NCBI GenBank assembly: GCA_018780025.1
Contig: JADMKH010000049.1
Span: 1-6,391, forward strand
Length of the DNA: 6,391 nt
Source: Thiobacillus sp.
GTDB taxonomy: Bacteria; Pseudomonadota; Gammaproteobacteria; Burkholderiales; Thiobacillaceae
Reading direction: 5' to 3'
Below the pieces are notes generated by a model, which saw only the letters and a program-made list of their open reading frames with translations, was not told the origin of the DNA and did no database searches. This document shows, piece after piece, positions 5,822 through 6,391 of this stretch (the first letter of the stretch is position 1; every line of letters begins with the position of its first letter). Both the position numbers and the translations under genes were made by a program.

Positions 5822-6391
5822 AACGCCGTCAAACCCAACGAATCGAACAGGCGCTGGTCGCGTTCCCACTCGGGGTTGCCGGTGGTGAGCAGTTTCTCAC
5901 CATAGAAAATCGAGTTGGCGCCGGCAAGGAAACACAGCGCCTGCACCGCGTCGCTCATCTGCTGGCGACCGGCCGACAGCCGCACAAAACTTTTCGGCAT
6001 GCAGATCCGCGCCACCGCAATGGTGCGCACGAACTCCAGCGGGTCGAGCGCCTCGGTACCGGCCAGCGGCGTGCCCTCGACCTGCACCAGCAGGTTGATC
6101 GGCACCGATTCGGGTTGCGGGTCGAGCGATGCCAGTTGCGCGATCAGTCCGGCGCGCTGGGTGCGCGACTCGCCCATGCCGACGATGCCGCCGCAGCACA
6201 CGTGCAGATCGGCCTGGCGCACCCGCTCCAGCGTGTCGAGGCGATCCTGGTACTGGCGCGTGGTGACGACGTCGCCGTAAAACTCGGGCGCGGTGTCGAG
6301 GTTGTGGTTGTAGTAATCGAGGCCGGCGTCCTTCAACTGCTCGGCCTGGCCGTCCTTCAGCATGCCCAGCGTGGCGCAGGTTTCCAGCCCC
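5818..6391 (-). CDS. bioB: Biotin synthase, C-terminal part (5' end beyond right edge)
   Basis: Radical SAM enzyme that inserts sulfur into dethiobiotin to make biotin. About 190 residues of the C-terminal part are present; the frame stays open to the right edge, so the ATG at 6363 is internal and not the start. Seen: GLETC (its Cys, codon 6378-6376, aligns with C128 of E. coli BioB, a [2Fe-2S] ligand), GLDYYNHNLDT, VCCGGIVGMGE (Cys codon 6198-6196 aligns with C188), PESVPINLLV, GTPLAG, and SFVRLSAGR (Arg codon 5982-5980 aligns with the R260 cluster ligand), then LCFLAGANSIFYG. The radical SAM CxxxCxxC motif lies outside. The C-terminus stops soon after LFDSLGL, some 30 residues earlier than in E. 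coli. It is the most upstream biotin gene visible. Confidence 0.97.
   Translation of the reverse strand, partial: GLETCATLGMLKDGQAEQLKDAGLDYYNHNLDTAPEFYGDVVTTRQYQDRLDTLERVRQADLHVCCGGIVGMGESRTQRAGLIAQLASLDPQPESVPINLLVQVEGTPLAGTEALDPLEFVRTIAVARICMPKSFVRLSAGRQQMSDAVQALCFLAGANSIFYGEKLLTTGNPEWERDQRLFDSLGLTAL

Overview
The window carries two gene blocks on the minus strand. On the plus strand I see only antisense shadow frames. The protein families, the high GC content, the gene order bioB-bioF-bioH-bioC-bioD, and a subunit II of cytochrome oxidase with a fused cytochrome c domain all fit a betaproteobacterium. Nitrosomonadales-like relatives are my best guess, from recall of similar proteins and not from a search. 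No mobile element, tRNA, rRNA or CRISPR array is visible.

Right block (about 6391 down to 2338, read leftward): a compact biotin operon. It holds the 3' part of bioB (biotin synthase), then complete bioF, bioH, bioC and bioD. Every junction overlaps, by 4, 14, 8 and 4 bases with the starts chosen here, so the genes are almost certainly one translationally coupled transcript. BioC methylates malonyl-ACP to disguise it for fatty acid synthesis, BioH removes the methyl group at the pimeloyl stage, BioF condenses pimeloyl-ACP with alanine, BioD closes the ureido ring and BioB inserts sulfur. Only BioA (DAPA aminotransferase) is missing from this stretch. The operon's promoter and the 5' part of bioB lie beyond position 6391.

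Middle (about 2211-2355): a very AT-rich island (about 18% G+C over 65 bases) spans the 3' end of bioD and the start of the next unit. It holds an inverted repeat over the bioD stop codon and weak promoter-like hexamers. It is the most likely boundary between the biotin and oxidase transcripts.

Left block (2210 down to 1, read leftward): a small two-helix membrane protein of the DUF2244 family, then coxB (subunit II with a CuA site and a C-terminal cytochrome c domain), then the first 155 codons of coxA (subunit I), which runs off the left edge. This is the head of an aa3/caa3-type cytochrome c oxidase operon, the terminal respiratory oxidase.

Most of the window is well-known biology. The item most worth a second look is the DUF2244 protein. 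It carries a CxC-x6-CxxC cysteine cluster plus an N-terminal CxxxC, predicted on the same side of the membrane, directly upstream of a copper enzyme's genes. I found no evidence for an undescribed multi-gene system.
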